DNA of 64,000 bases from contig CAVVAR010000012.1 in the NCBI GenBank assembly GCA_963746315.1, positions 372,001-436,000 of the forward strand. The letters are read 5' to 3'. The notes beneath the pieces were generated by a model that was not told where the DNA came from, searched no databases, and was given only the letters and a program-made list of their open reading frames with translations. The position numbers and the translations under genes are program-made. This document shows, piece after piece, positions 51,940 through 60,756 of the stretch. Source of the stretch: Ga0077555 sp963746315 (lineage in GTDB: Bacteria; Pseudomonadota; Alphaproteobacteria; Rhizobiales; Hyphomicrobiaceae). How positions within the stretch are numbered: the first letter of the stretch is position 1; each line of letters begins with the position of its first letter.

Positions 51940-54123
51940 TCAATAGGGCTCGTCCAAATCGTCAACCGGCGAAGCGGCATCGGTCGCCGCCTCCTTTGCC
52001 CGTGTGGTCGGCTCCTGTAATGCGGCCTCATCAGCCGCCTGTGACGGCTGCATAACCGACGTCGACAGCCGCTGGCGGCTGGCCGCGCGCACCCCGTCGA
52101 AGGCATCATCCGGCATGCGATCCATACCCTCGGCCGTGCCGAAGGGCACGGTCATTCTGAGCGCTTGCGGCGTCACGTTGCGCACGAAGGCGGCGAACTC
52201 GGTCGAGGTGCGGGACTTGCTCATCGCGCTCAGGACCTCCGGACGGGTGCGCATCTCCGACGCGATCACGCGGGCGTCGCGATCGGACACACCGCCGGCG
52301 AGCTTGATTGACGTGTTGGTCATCAGTGATGAGGGCAGGTTGCCGGAGAGTTGGCCGAGGTACTGGTGCGCCATGACGAGGCCGAGGTTGAACTTGCGCG
52401 CCTGGATCAGCAGGTTGTCGATGTTGTCGTCGAAGTATTCCGACGCCTCATCTATGATCAGGAATGTCGGCCGCCGGTGAGCACGGGGCAGGGTGGCGCG
52501 CTCGAACGCGGCCTTCAGCGTCAAGGCGATGATGTAGCGCCCGAAGATCGACGAGGCCTCCGACTTCAGGAAGTCCTTGGCGGTGTTGACGAGGACGATG
52601 CCGCCCTTGTTAAGGGTGTCGAAGAGGTCGAGGCGGTTCTCCGGCTGGGCGAACATGCGCTCGAACGACGGGTTCTGCAGCACGCCGTAGAGCCGCCGCA
52701 GGATCTGTTCGCGCGTCGCCTTGTAGGATGGCGCAAAGAAATGGTTCTCGAAGAAGCCGCGGGCCGTTGCCGGCATGGCCGCGACCGCCGGCATGTACGG
52801 GGTGGCATCCTCCAACAGCTCGCGCAGCGTGTGGATGGTCGCGCCCGGGATCGACAACATGAGCTGCGCCAGGAAGCGGAACACCATCGACTGTTTCTGG
52901 CTCAGCTCGGCGCCCAACAGGCCGTCGAAGATGTAGTCGTAGATCTCGATGATGCCGGCGAGCACCTGCTCGCGGTCGCGCTGGTCGTAGTGGGCGAGCC
53001 GGTCGGAGTGGACGTCGAACAGGTTGAGCGACGGCGGAAAGTCGACGTCCGAGGGATCGACAATCAGCAGGCGATTGGCCAGCGAGCCGGCGCGCCTGGG
53101 GTTGAACAGATCCAGCCGCTGCAGGACGTTGATCATATCCCCCTGGCTGTCGAGGATGACCATCGCCGGGACGTCGTCGGGATCACGTTGCAGATCCTTG
53201 ACGATCAGATGCTGGAGGAGTTGCGTCTTGCCGTGTCCGGTGCCGGCCAGCACGTGCATGTGCTCGAAACGCGTGTCCTCGGGCACGTCGATGGGTACGG
53301 CGGTCGCGAAGATGTCGAGGAACGGCGTGTCGGCAAGATAAATTTGAGGCAGCTCGGACACCGGCTCCCGCGATTTGGTCGGCAGGAGCAGCGGCTTCTT
53401 CGAGGTGGCGCGGTCTTCGTCGCGAATACCGCTGGCGGCAAAGAGGTTGTCGTTGATGGCGGCGATCAGCGGCTCGAACAACGCGTGTTGGTCATTGCTG
53501 TCCCGCGCAATGGCGATGAGCAGGTCATCCAGCGCCAGTGCCGGCTGAGCGAGGCTGTCGATAACGGTGATCGAAAGATCAAATGCGCCGCGTCTGTCAG
53601 CCTCGGTCCCGAACATGCGGTCCGGCAGGTGCTTGAACAGCGCCACCCACATGTCGACGAAGCGCTCGGACCACAGGTCGACGATGTCCGGCGCATAAAG
53701 CAGAAAGTGGCGCTTGCGCTCGAGATAGTTGCGCAGTGCGACGCCGTCCTCCAGGCTGAGCGGCACGTCCCAGTTGATCGTGGGAAAGCCGAAGAAGATT
53801 TCTTGCGACAGCAGCTTGACGGCGGACCCAGCGACCTGATCGATGAGCGCGTCGTTGTCGAGCGGGGCGCCCGTGCGCTGAAACACTTCGGCACTCGCCA
53901 AGACAGCCGTGCGCCGCGGGTACTCCGCGTCGGCGAACGCGGAGCGCTCGTGCACGTCCTTCAGCTTTTCATAGAGCGCTCGAAGTTGGCGCAGCTCAGG
54001 CTGGCGACCTTCCCTGGATATCGAGATGGAATTCCAAAGGGCGTGACTCTCGGATTCGCGCAGCAGGTCGCGGCAGACCGCGTTCAATTCGGCGAACAGC
54101 TGGCGCAGCGTGGAGATTGCCAT
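51940..54123 (-). CDS. Conjugative-transfer ATPase with TraM-recognition/HerA-like core
   Basis: A 727-residue ATPase. The N-terminal ~260 residues are helical and specific to the family. Walker A is AGTGHGKTQ (293-301), followed by MVILDSQGDM (332-341), which is typical of VirD4/TraD-type pumps. Walker B is FLIIDEAS (554-561), with the sensor stretch GLVMAHQYLGQL behind it. The C-terminal tail (last ~70 residues) is acidic and Ala-rich, as in coupling proteins that contact relaxosomes. It ends the transfer operon, after three genes on the same strand. Proteins like this usually neighbour the replication-relaxation gene, which here lies 26 kb away. Confidence 0.86.
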   Translation of the reverse strand: MAISTLRQLFAELNAVCRDLLRESESHALWNSISISREGRQPELRQLRALYEKLKDVHERSAFADAEYPRRTAVLASAEVFQRTGAPLDNDALIDQVAGSAVKLLSQEIFFGFPTINWDVPLSLEDGVALRNYLERKRHFLLYAPDIVDLWSERFVDMWVALFKHLPDRMFGTEADRRGAFDLSITVIDSLAQPALALDDLLIAIARDSNDQHALFEPLIAAINDNLFAASGIRDEDRATSKKPLLLPTKSREPVSELPQIYLADTPFLDIFATAVPIDVPEDTRFEHMHVLAGTGHGKTQLLQHLIVKDLQRDPDDVPAMVILDSQGDMINVLQRLDLFNPRRAGSLANRLLIVDPSDVDFPPSLNLFDVHSDRLAHYDQRDREQVLAGIIEIYDYIFDGLLGAELSQKQSMVFRFLAQLMLSIPGATIHTLRELLEDATPYMPAVAAMPATARGFFENHFFAPSYKATREQILRRLYGVLQNPSFERMFAQPENRLDLFDTLNKGGIVLVNTAKDFLKSEASSIFGRYIIALTLKAAFERATLPRAHRRPTFLIIDEASEYFDDNIDNLLIQARKFNLGLVMAHQYLGQLSGNLPSSLMTNTSIKLAGGVSDRDARVIASEMRTRPEVLSAMSKSRTSTEFAAFVRNVTPQALRMTVPFGTAEGMDRMPDDAFDGVRAASRQRLSTSVMQPSQAADEAALQEPTTRAKEAATDAASPVDDLDEPY

Positions 54124-54148
54124 GGCTCGTATCCCGATGCTTTGCGAC

Positions 54149-54700
54149 CTACAACTCGACGACCTCTTCGCCGCCGAACCAGGACGCCGTGCGCAAGATG
54201 TCGGCGAAGATCTCCGCGGCGGCGCGGATGTCCTTCTCGACCTGGAGCACTTCCAGGATGTCCCGGCATTTGACCGTCCGGCCCTTGGTCAGGTCATTGA
54301 CGGTGATCTGCCATCGCGAACGCGTGAGCCACAGCCACAACACCCGCCAAACCACGATGAACATATTGAACGAGAGCTTGAGCTCGAGTGGCTTTTGATA
54401 GAGCGCGATCTTGCCGAAGCGGTAATGGCTGACGGCGTTCTGGGCATCAGGCGACAGCTCGGCAATGAAGTGGACGTTGAATTGCACGCCGCCCGTGAAG
54501 GCAGAAGCCTGACTGCGCCGGATCTTCAATTGGATCTTGTCCATCCCCTTGCGCATCACCGGCTCGTTCGGTGACATCCGGGCGGTCTCGATGACGCGGC
54601 GTTCTTCGGGAAGAGGCGGCGGCGTCATCTCGCGCGCATTGGTGAACTGGGAAAATCGAGCCTTCAGGAAATCGCGATCATCGGCGGCGGTGTCGGACAT
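54149..54700 (-). CDS. Conserved transfer-module protein, unknown
   Basis: A 183-residue protein with one or two hydrophobic stretches (FNMFIVVWRVLWLWL) after a mixed N-terminal domain (DKIQLKIRRSQASAFTGGVQFNVHFIAEL). It starts 9 bp after the stop of the CX7C-repeat gene and ends 25 bp before the ATPase gene, so it is inside the transfer operon. A monotopic membrane role is plausible. I do not recognise a named family. Confidence 0.65.
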   Translation of the reverse strand: MSDTAADDRDFLKARFSQFTNAREMTPPPLPEERRVIETARMSPNEPVMRKGMDKIQLKIRRSQASAFTGGVQFNVHFIAELSPDAQNAVSHYRFGKIALYQKPLELKLSFNMFIVVWRVLWLWLTRSRWQITVNDLTKGRTVKCRDILEVLQVEKDIRAAAEIFADILRTASWFGGEEVVEL

Positions 54701-54709
54701 GGCGGGCTC

Positions 54710-55930
54710 TCAACTGCTGGTGCAAAGCAGGGCGCGGCGAACATCGGTCGGCATGTGACCCGTCAACGGGAAGTTCGCAGCCGTCGTCGGCTCGGTCGTG
54801 TGCTGCACAGACCCTAGGGGGCCGAGAGGCGGTGGCTCACGCTCAGCCGGCAGTGCCGACGCGCTATTGCGAACGACGTAGACGGTCCCGAAGCCGACGC
54901 CGGCAAGGGCGAGCAGGCCAATCAGAGCAGGCACGAAAAGGTTGGTCGATCCACCATCGGCGACGTTGGCAAGATTGCCCTCGGCAAACAGGTTGGCGAG
55001 CCGCTCGGTAAACGGGGCCAGCTCGCGGTCTCGTTGTTTGAGAACCGCAAGATCTGGGCGGCGGGCCTGTGCATGCGTCACGGCCCGCGCGCACGCCGTG
55101 CGCTTGCCTTCAGTGCAGTCGGTGCGAAGCCGTTCGTACTCGCGAATCGCTGCCAGACGCTGCTGCTCGATGGCGTGGCGTTGCTGCTCGGCACGCTGCA
55201 GCCGGTCTCGCTGAATTTCGAGCTGTCTGCGCTCGCTTACACCAGCTTGGCTGTTTGCGATCGCCGCCGTGCAGGCGGCGATCAATCCTGCAGAGCAATT
55301 GCGTCTGTCCTGCTGGAATTCCGCAAGGTCGGCTTGGCGTTGTCGCTCCGCGGCCTGGCGTTGCTGCTCGGCTAACTGCAGCCTTGTACGCTGCTGTTCG
55401 AGAGCCGGGACGGCGCCCGGATCGAGCCGACGCGCATCGATCGCGGCTGAGCAGGCGGCGATGGAGCCCGCATGGCAGGCGCGCTGGTTTCGGCGGAAAT
55501 CGGCAAGCGCGTCTTGGTGCTGGTCAGCGGTACGCTTCCAGTCCTGCAATCTAACGCGATCGGCGTCGCTCAGAGGGGGATAGGCAAGGGCCGCCTGACA
55601 GGCGGCGCGGTCCATGCTCTGGCAGGCCTGGAAATTTCGCACAAAGGTGTGATGGCCATCGGCCGCCTGGCGCATGCGCTCGATATCGGCGCGGCCCTGC
55701 GCGTTGAGACCCGGAAAGCGTGCGGCGCGATCGCACGCGGCGGTATCACCTCTACCGCACGCCTCCCAAAGAGGTTGCAAGTCCTTGAGCTGCTTCTCAC
55801 GCTGTTGGCGCTCGACCTGGCGGCCGATTTCCCCGAGGATCGTTGAGAAGAGCTGGCTCGGATCGGCAGCCAACGCCGGGAGGGGCGCGGATGCCAGCGA
55901 GCACATCAAGATTGCTGCCAGAAATCGCAT
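54710..55930 (-). CDS. Secreted or membrane-anchored protein with five CX7C repeats
   Basis: A 406-residue protein. It has a signal peptide (MRFLAAILMCSLASAPLPALA). Five repeats follow, each starting with a helix that carries Cys, seven residues, Cys: ACGRGDTAAC, ACQSMDRAAC, ACHAGSIAAC, NCSAGLIAAC and DCTEGKRTAC. The stretches between them are long and Gln/Arg-rich and become coiled coil in repeats 3-4 (AEQQRQAAERQRQADL). One transmembrane helix (LFVPALIGLLALAGVGFGTVYVV) near residue 335 leaves a short tail, so the repeats would be periplasmic. The CX7C spacing suggests a disulfide stapling each helix pair. It belongs to the transfer operon. No family recognised beyond likeness to Cys-rich helical repeats. 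Confidence 0.72.
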   Translation of the reverse strand: MRFLAAILMCSLASAPLPALAADPSQLFSTILGEIGRQVERQQREKQLKDLQPLWEACGRGDTAACDRAARFPGLNAQGRADIERMRQAADGHHTFVRNFQACQSMDRAACQAALAYPPLSDADRVRLQDWKRTADQHQDALADFRRNQRACHAGSIAACSAAIDARRLDPGAVPALEQQRTRLQLAEQQRQAAERQRQADLAEFQQDRRNCSAGLIAACTAAIANSQAGVSERRQLEIQRDRLQRAEQQRHAIEQQRLAAIREYERLRTDCTEGKRTACARAVTHAQARRPDLAVLKQRDRELAPFTERLANLFAEGNLANVADGGSTNLFVPALIGLLALAGVGFGTVYVVRNSASALPAEREPPPLGPLGSVQHTTEPTTAANFPLTGHMPTDVRRALLCTSS

Positions 55931-56024
55931 CCTTGAAAGCTATGTGCGCGAATCGATATCGTTCAATTCATGATCCGAACTTTCTCACAGGAAATTTCAT
56001 GTGCGTTGATCTTCACGTCCCGGT

Positions 56025-57305
56025 CTACCGCTCACGGGGAGCGGCAAAGAACGTGGTGATGTGCTGCTCGACGATCTGGCGCTTGCGTCCGAAGCGGAGG
56101 CTGCTGTGCGCCTTGAGACGGGATGCGCGGGCATGAAAACGAAGTGGGGGAGGGAAGCAATCGATCCCGAGGGCTTGGGTTGGGACGCCGTCTTGGAGGA
56201 TCGACGCGCGGGCTGAGTGATTGGCGAGGCCATGCAAGGCCGCCGGATTGGCGAGATCGAGCTGGCGGGCCAGCACAGAGGCATCGGCGGCGCCGACGCG
56301 AAAGCACACGATCGACCCGGCATTGCCAAACACGGCATCGCGCAACGCATCCGGGAGCTGGGCCAGATACTGATGCGCCAGCGTGAGCGTCAGACCGTAC
56401 TTGCGGGCCTCCGACAGGATGAGCCCGAAGCCGGTGGTGGCAAAGCTCTGGAACTCATCGGCATAGAGGTGAAACGGGCGCCGATCGGCTTCGACCAGAT
56501 CGCGTCGGGACAGGGCCGCCTGAGCCAGCGCCGTCACCAGCAGCGCCCCCAGAAGGTGCGACGGCCCCTCGCCGAGTGCGCCTTTTGAGAGGTTGGCAAT
56601 GAGGACGCGGCCGTCATCCATCATGAATCGCAAATCGAAACCGGATTTCGGCTGCGCGATGACATTGCGTATCGCCGGCGTCATCAGAACGCGTCCGACC
56701 TTGTTGAGGACGGGGGCGATGGCTTCCTCGCGAAATCGCGGTGGATAGGCGGCAAACTCATGCGCCCAGAACGCCGCCACGACAGGATCGGCAAGATGGC
56801 GCAGGCAGCGGGTCCGGAAGGCCTCGTCCTGCAGGAGGCGCGGCAGATAGAGGAGCGTCGCGCCGGGAACATCCATGAGCGTGCGAACGGCGTGCGCGAA
56901 AATGTGCTCCAGCCGCGGGCCCCAGCTGTCCGGCCAGATGGCCCGGAAGGCGGCCACGACGCCGTCGGTGACGAGAGGCCTATGATCCTCGGGCAGGCGT
57001 GCCAGCAGATTGAAGCCGATCGGGTTCGCCAGATCGGCGGGATCGAACCAGACGAGATCATTCGCACGGCGGCGGGGAAGGAGGCCGACCGCGGCTTCGG
57101 CCAGATCGCCATGCGGATCGAGGAGGGCCAGCCCGCGGCCGGTTGCCAGATCCTGCGCGATCAGGTTGAGCAGCAGTGTGGATTTGCCGGTGCCGGTCTG
57201 ACCGACGATGTAGAGATGGCGGGCCCGCGCGTCGGCCGTCAGGAAGATCGGCGAGCCGAGATGGGTGCCGATGTAAATGCGGTTGTCGAGATCGAAGTAG
57301 GTCAT
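56025..57305 (-). CDS. TraG/VirD4-like type IV secretion DNA-binding ATPase
   Basis: A 426-residue ATPase. After a short N-terminus (IYIGTHLGSPIFLTADARARHLYIV), Walker A is GQTGTGKST (35-43). GRGLALLDPHGDLAEAAVGLLP, the DPHGD motif of TraG/TraD-type pumps, follows. Walker B is FHLYADEFQSF, with SEARKYGLTLTLAHQYLAQL after it. It lacks the N-terminal membrane helices of VirD4. Start chosen at ATG 57305; the frame could begin at TTG 57371, directly after the stop of a 41-codon frame in the same phase. It heads the transfer operon. Two such ATPases in one operon suggest different tasks in DNA processing. Confidence 0.84.
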   Translation of the reverse strand: MTYFDLDNRIYIGTHLGSPIFLTADARARHLYIVGQTGTGKSTLLLNLIAQDLATGRGLALLDPHGDLAEAAVGLLPRRRANDLVWFDPADLANPIGFNLLARLPEDHRPLVTDGVVAAFRAIWPDSWGPRLEHIFAHAVRTLMDVPGATLLYLPRLLQDEAFRTRCLRHLADPVVAAFWAHEFAAYPPRFREEAIAPVLNKVGRVLMTPAIRNVIAQPKSGFDLRFMMDDGRVLIANLSKGALGEGPSHLLGALLVTALAQAALSRRDLVEADRRPFHLYADEFQSFATTGFGLILSEARKYGLTLTLAHQYLAQLPDALRDAVFGNAGSIVCFRVGAADASVLARQLDLANPAALHGLANHSARASILQDGVPTQALGIDCFPPPLRFHARASRLKAHSSLRFGRKRQIVEQHITTFFAAPRER

Positions 57306-57371
57306 GACCTGAGATGAGCCACGGCATCGCGGCCTCGCCAGGCAAACTCGCACGAGAGTGTCATGCGACAA

Positions 57372-57497
57372 TCAGGCGATGACCGGCGCTGTTGCCGGCG
57401 CGAACTTTCGCGCCGTGCGCGGCCGGATCGGGCGAAAACGTAAGCGCTTGCCATCGCTCGTTTCGTTCATCCGTCCGGCCCGCTTACCGAGGCTCAT
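57372..57497 (-). CDS. Possible small basic leader protein
   Basis: A 41-codon frame (MSLGKRAGRMNETSDGKRL and a basic remainder) that begins about 28 nt after an extended -10 and stops immediately before the open frame of the transfer ATPase, in the same phase. It could be a leader peptide or a decayed N-terminus. Weakly supported. Confidence 0.3.
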   Translation of the reverse strand: MSLGKRAGRMNETSDGKRLRFRPIRPRTARKFAPATAPVIA

Positions 57498-57524
57498 GTC
57501 GGGCAACGATCGGGCGCTCAATCC

Positions 57525-57533
57525 ATTCTAGCA
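57525..57533 (-). promoter_or_regulatory. Extended -10 upstream of the transfer operon
   Basis: On the minus strand it reads TGcTAGAAT, the same type as in front of the maintenance genes at 22-26 kb. No clear -35 was identified. Confidence 0.45.
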
Positions 57534-57540
57534 GATGGCG

Positions 57541-58119
57541 AGGACCCTGCCGCGCTGCCTGGCAAGCGCACTCGTGAGCCCTCAAGCACCCCGCCCCGCG
57601 TCGGCACGGCGGAGCCGGCCGACTTCGATCGCAAGCCCGCTCATGTCGGGAGGGATGTCATTCGATCAGAGGGTGTCTCATTTTCCGAGGGAGTCCGTTC
57701 GGGAACGAGCCTACAGGTGCAAGGAAGATGGATTGTCAGGGCAAGGCCGTCGCACTGTTCTTCAAGGACATGCTGGCATAACGGCCGCAGCGGGTCGGCG
57801 CTTCCTGGACGGGAACCGTCCTATAAGACCCGCTTGCGATCGAAGTCGGGCGGCAACGCCCGACGCGGGGCGGACAATTACCGTTGACCTAAAGCGACTT
57901 GCATCGCTGCTGCACTGGCATTGGGCCTTCCAATCTGAAAGGAAGCGCGATTGGTAGGGGTGAAGGAAGGGAGACGACGGTCGGGATCGGCAGCTGTGCA
58001 GAGATTCCGGAAGTCGTGGAGCCGCCATCATCCTTGCTGTGATGATTGGTCAGGCGCGGTCGCTCGACCCCAGGTAGCGGACACCCGGCCGACCCCGCCG
58101 TGGACTGAGCACAACAGAT
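57541..58119. other. Intergenic region, nothing recognised
   Basis: No reading frame with a recognisable domain. This is the right edge of the transfer module. Confidence 0.4.
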
Positions 58120-59160
58120 CCTGACTACCCAGCCACGTGCAGAATTTTGAGGGTCTGGTAGGGCCGTGGCGCGGCGCGGGTGGCGACCGAGGCCAGGCGA
58201 TTGAGCAGCTCGGGCAACTTGAAGCGGCGGTTGAAGCGATATTGGAACTCGGCGAGATACCGGAAGACATAGCGACGGGCGACAGATTTCAGTGTGCCGG
58301 TGATGGCGGTCTTGACGTTGCCGAGCACGGTATTCACCCAGCGAAAGCACGGCAACTTTTCGGAGTGGCCATATTGCGCGGCAACGACCGGCTCGTGGGT
58401 GCAGCCCGCCCGCGTCACAGCGCGAAAACAGCCGAGGCCATCGGACACGACGCGCGCTGATGGCTTCAGATGCGCGCGCGCCATTTTCTCGATCTCATCG
58501 CCGTCGTGGACCTTGACGACGTGCAGCAGCAGACGCATCGGCCGCCCGTCATCGGTGGTTTCGACAGCCGCGACAAAAGGGGTCTTGTTGGGTCCCGAAC
58601 GACCACGTTTGCCACCGTCAGCCTCGCTTTTCTCGCCGCCGAGAACCACGTCATCCATCTCGACGCGGCCGTCGAGCTTGCGATTGCCTTCTCGCTCGAA
58701 CATCACCGACATCAGCTTATGGCGCATCAGCGCCGCCGTGTCGGGGCGCACGCCGAGCTGCCGCGCAAGCTCCAGGCCCGAGATCGAGTTCTTCGATTGC
58801 GTCAGCAGATACATGCCTTGGAACCACTTCGTCAGCGGCAGCAGCGTGCGCGCAAAGATGGTGCCAGATTTCAGAGAGGTCTGCGTCTCGCAATCGTGGC
58901 ACAGATAGAGGCGACGGGCGCCGACGATGCCGTGATCGCGGCTGCCGCAGGCGGGACATACGAAACCGTCCGGCCACCGCCACTTGAAAACGGCTGCCTT
59001 GCATTTCTCCTCGGTGCCGAACTGCTCGTTCAGCTCGGTGAGGCTCAGGCCCTTCTGCATCTGGATCGCATTGCGTGCCACGTCCGGCCTCCTCGTCACC
59101 ACGAATAACCCATGTTTACAGGGCAATTGCGGCCGCACGGGACAGGGCTGGGTAGTCAGG
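58120..59160. mobile_element. IS1595-family insertion sequence, complete
   Basis: Perfect 15-bp inverted repeats, cctgactacccagcc at 58120-58134 and its complement at 59146-59160, flanked by the 8-bp target repeat caacagat at 58112-58119 and 59161-59168. The element is 1041 bp with an intact transposase. Confidence 0.95.
58125..59081 (-). CDS. IS1595-family (ISXO2-like) transposase
   Basis: Intact 318-residue transposase. GTG 59081 is taken as the start because gaggagg lies 7 nt upstream and the sequence then reads ARNAIQMQKGLSL, as in relatives. The zinc ribbon is CPACGSRDHG and CHDCETQTS. The DDE core includes LDGRVEMDDVVLGG, RVVSDGLGCFRAV, WVNTVLGNVKTAITGT and FQYRFNRRF. It matches the dead fragment at 5885-6070 more closely than the element at 16141-17169. 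Confidence 0.92.
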   Translation of the reverse strand: MARNAIQMQKGLSLTELNEQFGTEEKCKAAVFKWRWPDGFVCPACGSRDHGIVGARRLYLCHDCETQTSLKSGTIFARTLLPLTKWFQGMYLLTQSKNSISGLELARQLGVRPDTAALMRHKLMSVMFEREGNRKLDGRVEMDDVVLGGEKSEADGGKRGRSGPNKTPFVAAVETTDDGRPMRLLLHVVKVHDGDEIEKMARAHLKPSARVVSDGLGCFRAVTRAGCTHEPVVAAQYGHSEKLPCFRWVNTVLGNVKTAITGTLKSVARRYVFRYLAEFQYRFNRRFKLPELLNRLASVATRAAPRPYQTLKILHVAG

Positions 59161-59178
59161 CAACAGATTGAGGACCCA

Positions 59179-59550
59179 TCAACAAGTCGGATCGTGTCCC
59201 GTGATGCACCGCTTGCAAAGGGGCAACAGCAGTCGGTTGGCGAGCATCTTTTGCTGGGATGTCATCGATTGGTGTAAGAGCCGTGTGATTTCAAGGAGCC
59301 TGCGCACCATCTTCTGCTCCATCGTCAAGCGTGAGAGGCGCTCTTCCAATACGCTTGTGAGCTCTGGCGCGCGGTCGGCGCAGTCAAATGGCGTGTTGTT
59401 CTGAAGAGCATCCCAAGTCGCTTCGTAGGTATCGAAGAATTCATCCCAAAGAGGTCTCTGAAACTCAGTTAGTGCTAAGTCTGACTCGATCTTCGCGAGG
59501 CGAGGGTGCGTGGCACAACGCTTTCGGGATCGAGAGTCATGGAGCTGCAT
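59179..59550 (-). CDS. Spy/CpxP-like (LTXXQ) protein, possibly 5' truncated
   Basis: About 123 residues. It has two LTxxQ-type motifs (IESDLALTEFQRPLWDEFF and LSRLTMEQKMV) and a helical rest ending LLLPLCKRC, the pattern of Spy/CpxP periplasmic chaperone-like proteins. No signal peptide precedes it, whereas homologues have one, so the N-terminus is probably lost or replaced. ATG 59550 is the likely start. The neighbouring IS1595 inserted 18 bp beyond its stop. Confidence 0.65.
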   Translation of the reverse strand: MQLHDSRSRKRCATHPRLAKIESDLALTEFQRPLWDEFFDTYEATWDALQNNTPFDCADRAPELTSVLEERLSRLTMEQKMVRRLLEITRLLHQSMTSQQKMLANRLLLPLCKRCITGHDPTC

Positions 59551-59865
59551 GCAAGACCCCAATTATTGAGTTTGGCAATTGCCCCCGAAGCCAACGATAT
59601 CCAGGGTGTGTGACAAACATTTGAAGCAGCGATCGGTCGGAAGCCCGTGTATCGATTTGCCTGCGATGTCTTAACCTGCTCGCTTATACTCTGAGAACCT
59701 CGCAGTCTTTCACCTGGGTCAGCACCTTGTTTCCAATCGAGCCGCCTGTAGCATAGATGAGCTGTGTCCTCGACCATGCAATTTGACCCATACTCGGTTG
59801 CTTGCTGCCGATCAATGCCAGCGGCCACCGCCGACGCTTTGGTCTGGCTGGCAGGAGGTGTTCTC

Positions 59866-60699
59866 ATGTTGCACGAGCGAGCGTCAGACTTCGTGGACTT
59901 CCGTCTCCATCTCGGTGAGGAGCCGAGACATGCGACACGGAACGGCATCAAGATCTCGGTGCGGAACGTCAATTTCTGGTACGGTCAGAAGCACGCCTTG
60001 ACAGACATCGACCTCGACATCCACTTGTGTGAGGTGACTGCGTTTATCGGCCCGTCGGGTTGTGGCAAGTCGACGTTGCTGCGCTGCCTCAATCGGACGA
60101 ACGAACTCGTGCCGGGGACCAGGATGACAGGCGAAGTGTTGCTCGACGGCGAGAATATCAACGCCACCGGAATCGATCCCACGAGCGTCCGCAAGCGATT
60201 TGGTTGGGTCGCGCAGAAGCCGAACCCTTTCCCATTCTCAGTATACCAGAACGTGGCCTATGGCCCGCGGCTGCACGGGCTCGTCTCCGGTCGGGCCGCG
60301 ACGGATGCCCTCGTCGAGGACCGCTTGCGCCGCGTCGGTCTATGGGACGAAGTCAAGGACCGCTTGAAAGATCCCGGGACCGACCTTTCTGGGGGGCAGC
60401 AACAGCGCCTCTGCATGGCGCGCGCAATTGCATACGACCCCGAGGTCATCCTCATGGATGAGCCTGCTTCGGCCCTCGATCCGACGGCCACGGCCAAGCT
60501 CGAGCAGCTGATCGACGAATTGCGCCAGAGCTACACAATCGTGATCATCACACACAACATGCAGCAGGCAGCTCGCGTCGCGCAAACGGTAGGCATGTTC
60601 CACCTGGGCCGGCTCATCGAGCTTGGAGACGCGGCTGACATCTTCGTCAACCCCGGGCATGAGATCACGAAGGCCTATATCATGGGGACGTTCGGGTGA
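59866..60699 (+). CDS. pstB: Phosphate ABC transporter ATP-binding protein
   Basis: A 277-residue PstB. ATG 59866 follows aggaggtg at 5-6 nt; the frame is open 34 codons further up but has no signal or start context. ABC marks: FIGPSGCGKST (Walker A), RKRFGWVAQKPNPFPFSVYQNVAYG (Q-loop with the PstB-typical PNPFP), LSGGQQQRL (signature), ILMDEPASALDP (Walker B) and IITHNMQQAARVA (H-loop). PstB energises high-affinity phosphate uptake with PstS, PstC and PstA. None of those genes is adjacent, so it is an orphan or a repurposed subunit. Confidence 0.9.
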   Translation: MLHERASDFVDFRLHLGEEPRHATRNGIKISVRNVNFWYGQKHALTDIDLDIHLCEVTAFIGPSGCGKSTLLRCLNRTNELVPGTRMTGEVLLDGENINATGIDPTSVRKRFGWVAQKPNPFPFSVYQNVAYGPRLHGLVSGRAATDALVEDRLRRVGLWDEVKDRLKDPGTDLSGGQQQRLCMARAIAYDPEVILMDEPASALDPTATAKLEQLIDELRQSYTIVIITHNMQQAARVAQTVGMFHLGRLIELGDAADIFVNPGHEITKAYIMGTFG

Positions 60700-60756
60700 A
60701 CTGCACGGCAGGGGCGCTTACGGAGGGCGACGGCGGCACTAGGATGTGAGGGCAAG

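Noticed and set aside
52351..54273. 640-codon plus-strand frame across the transfer ATPase gene
   Set aside because: It lies exactly opposite the ATPase with Walker motifs on the minus strand and has no domain of its own.
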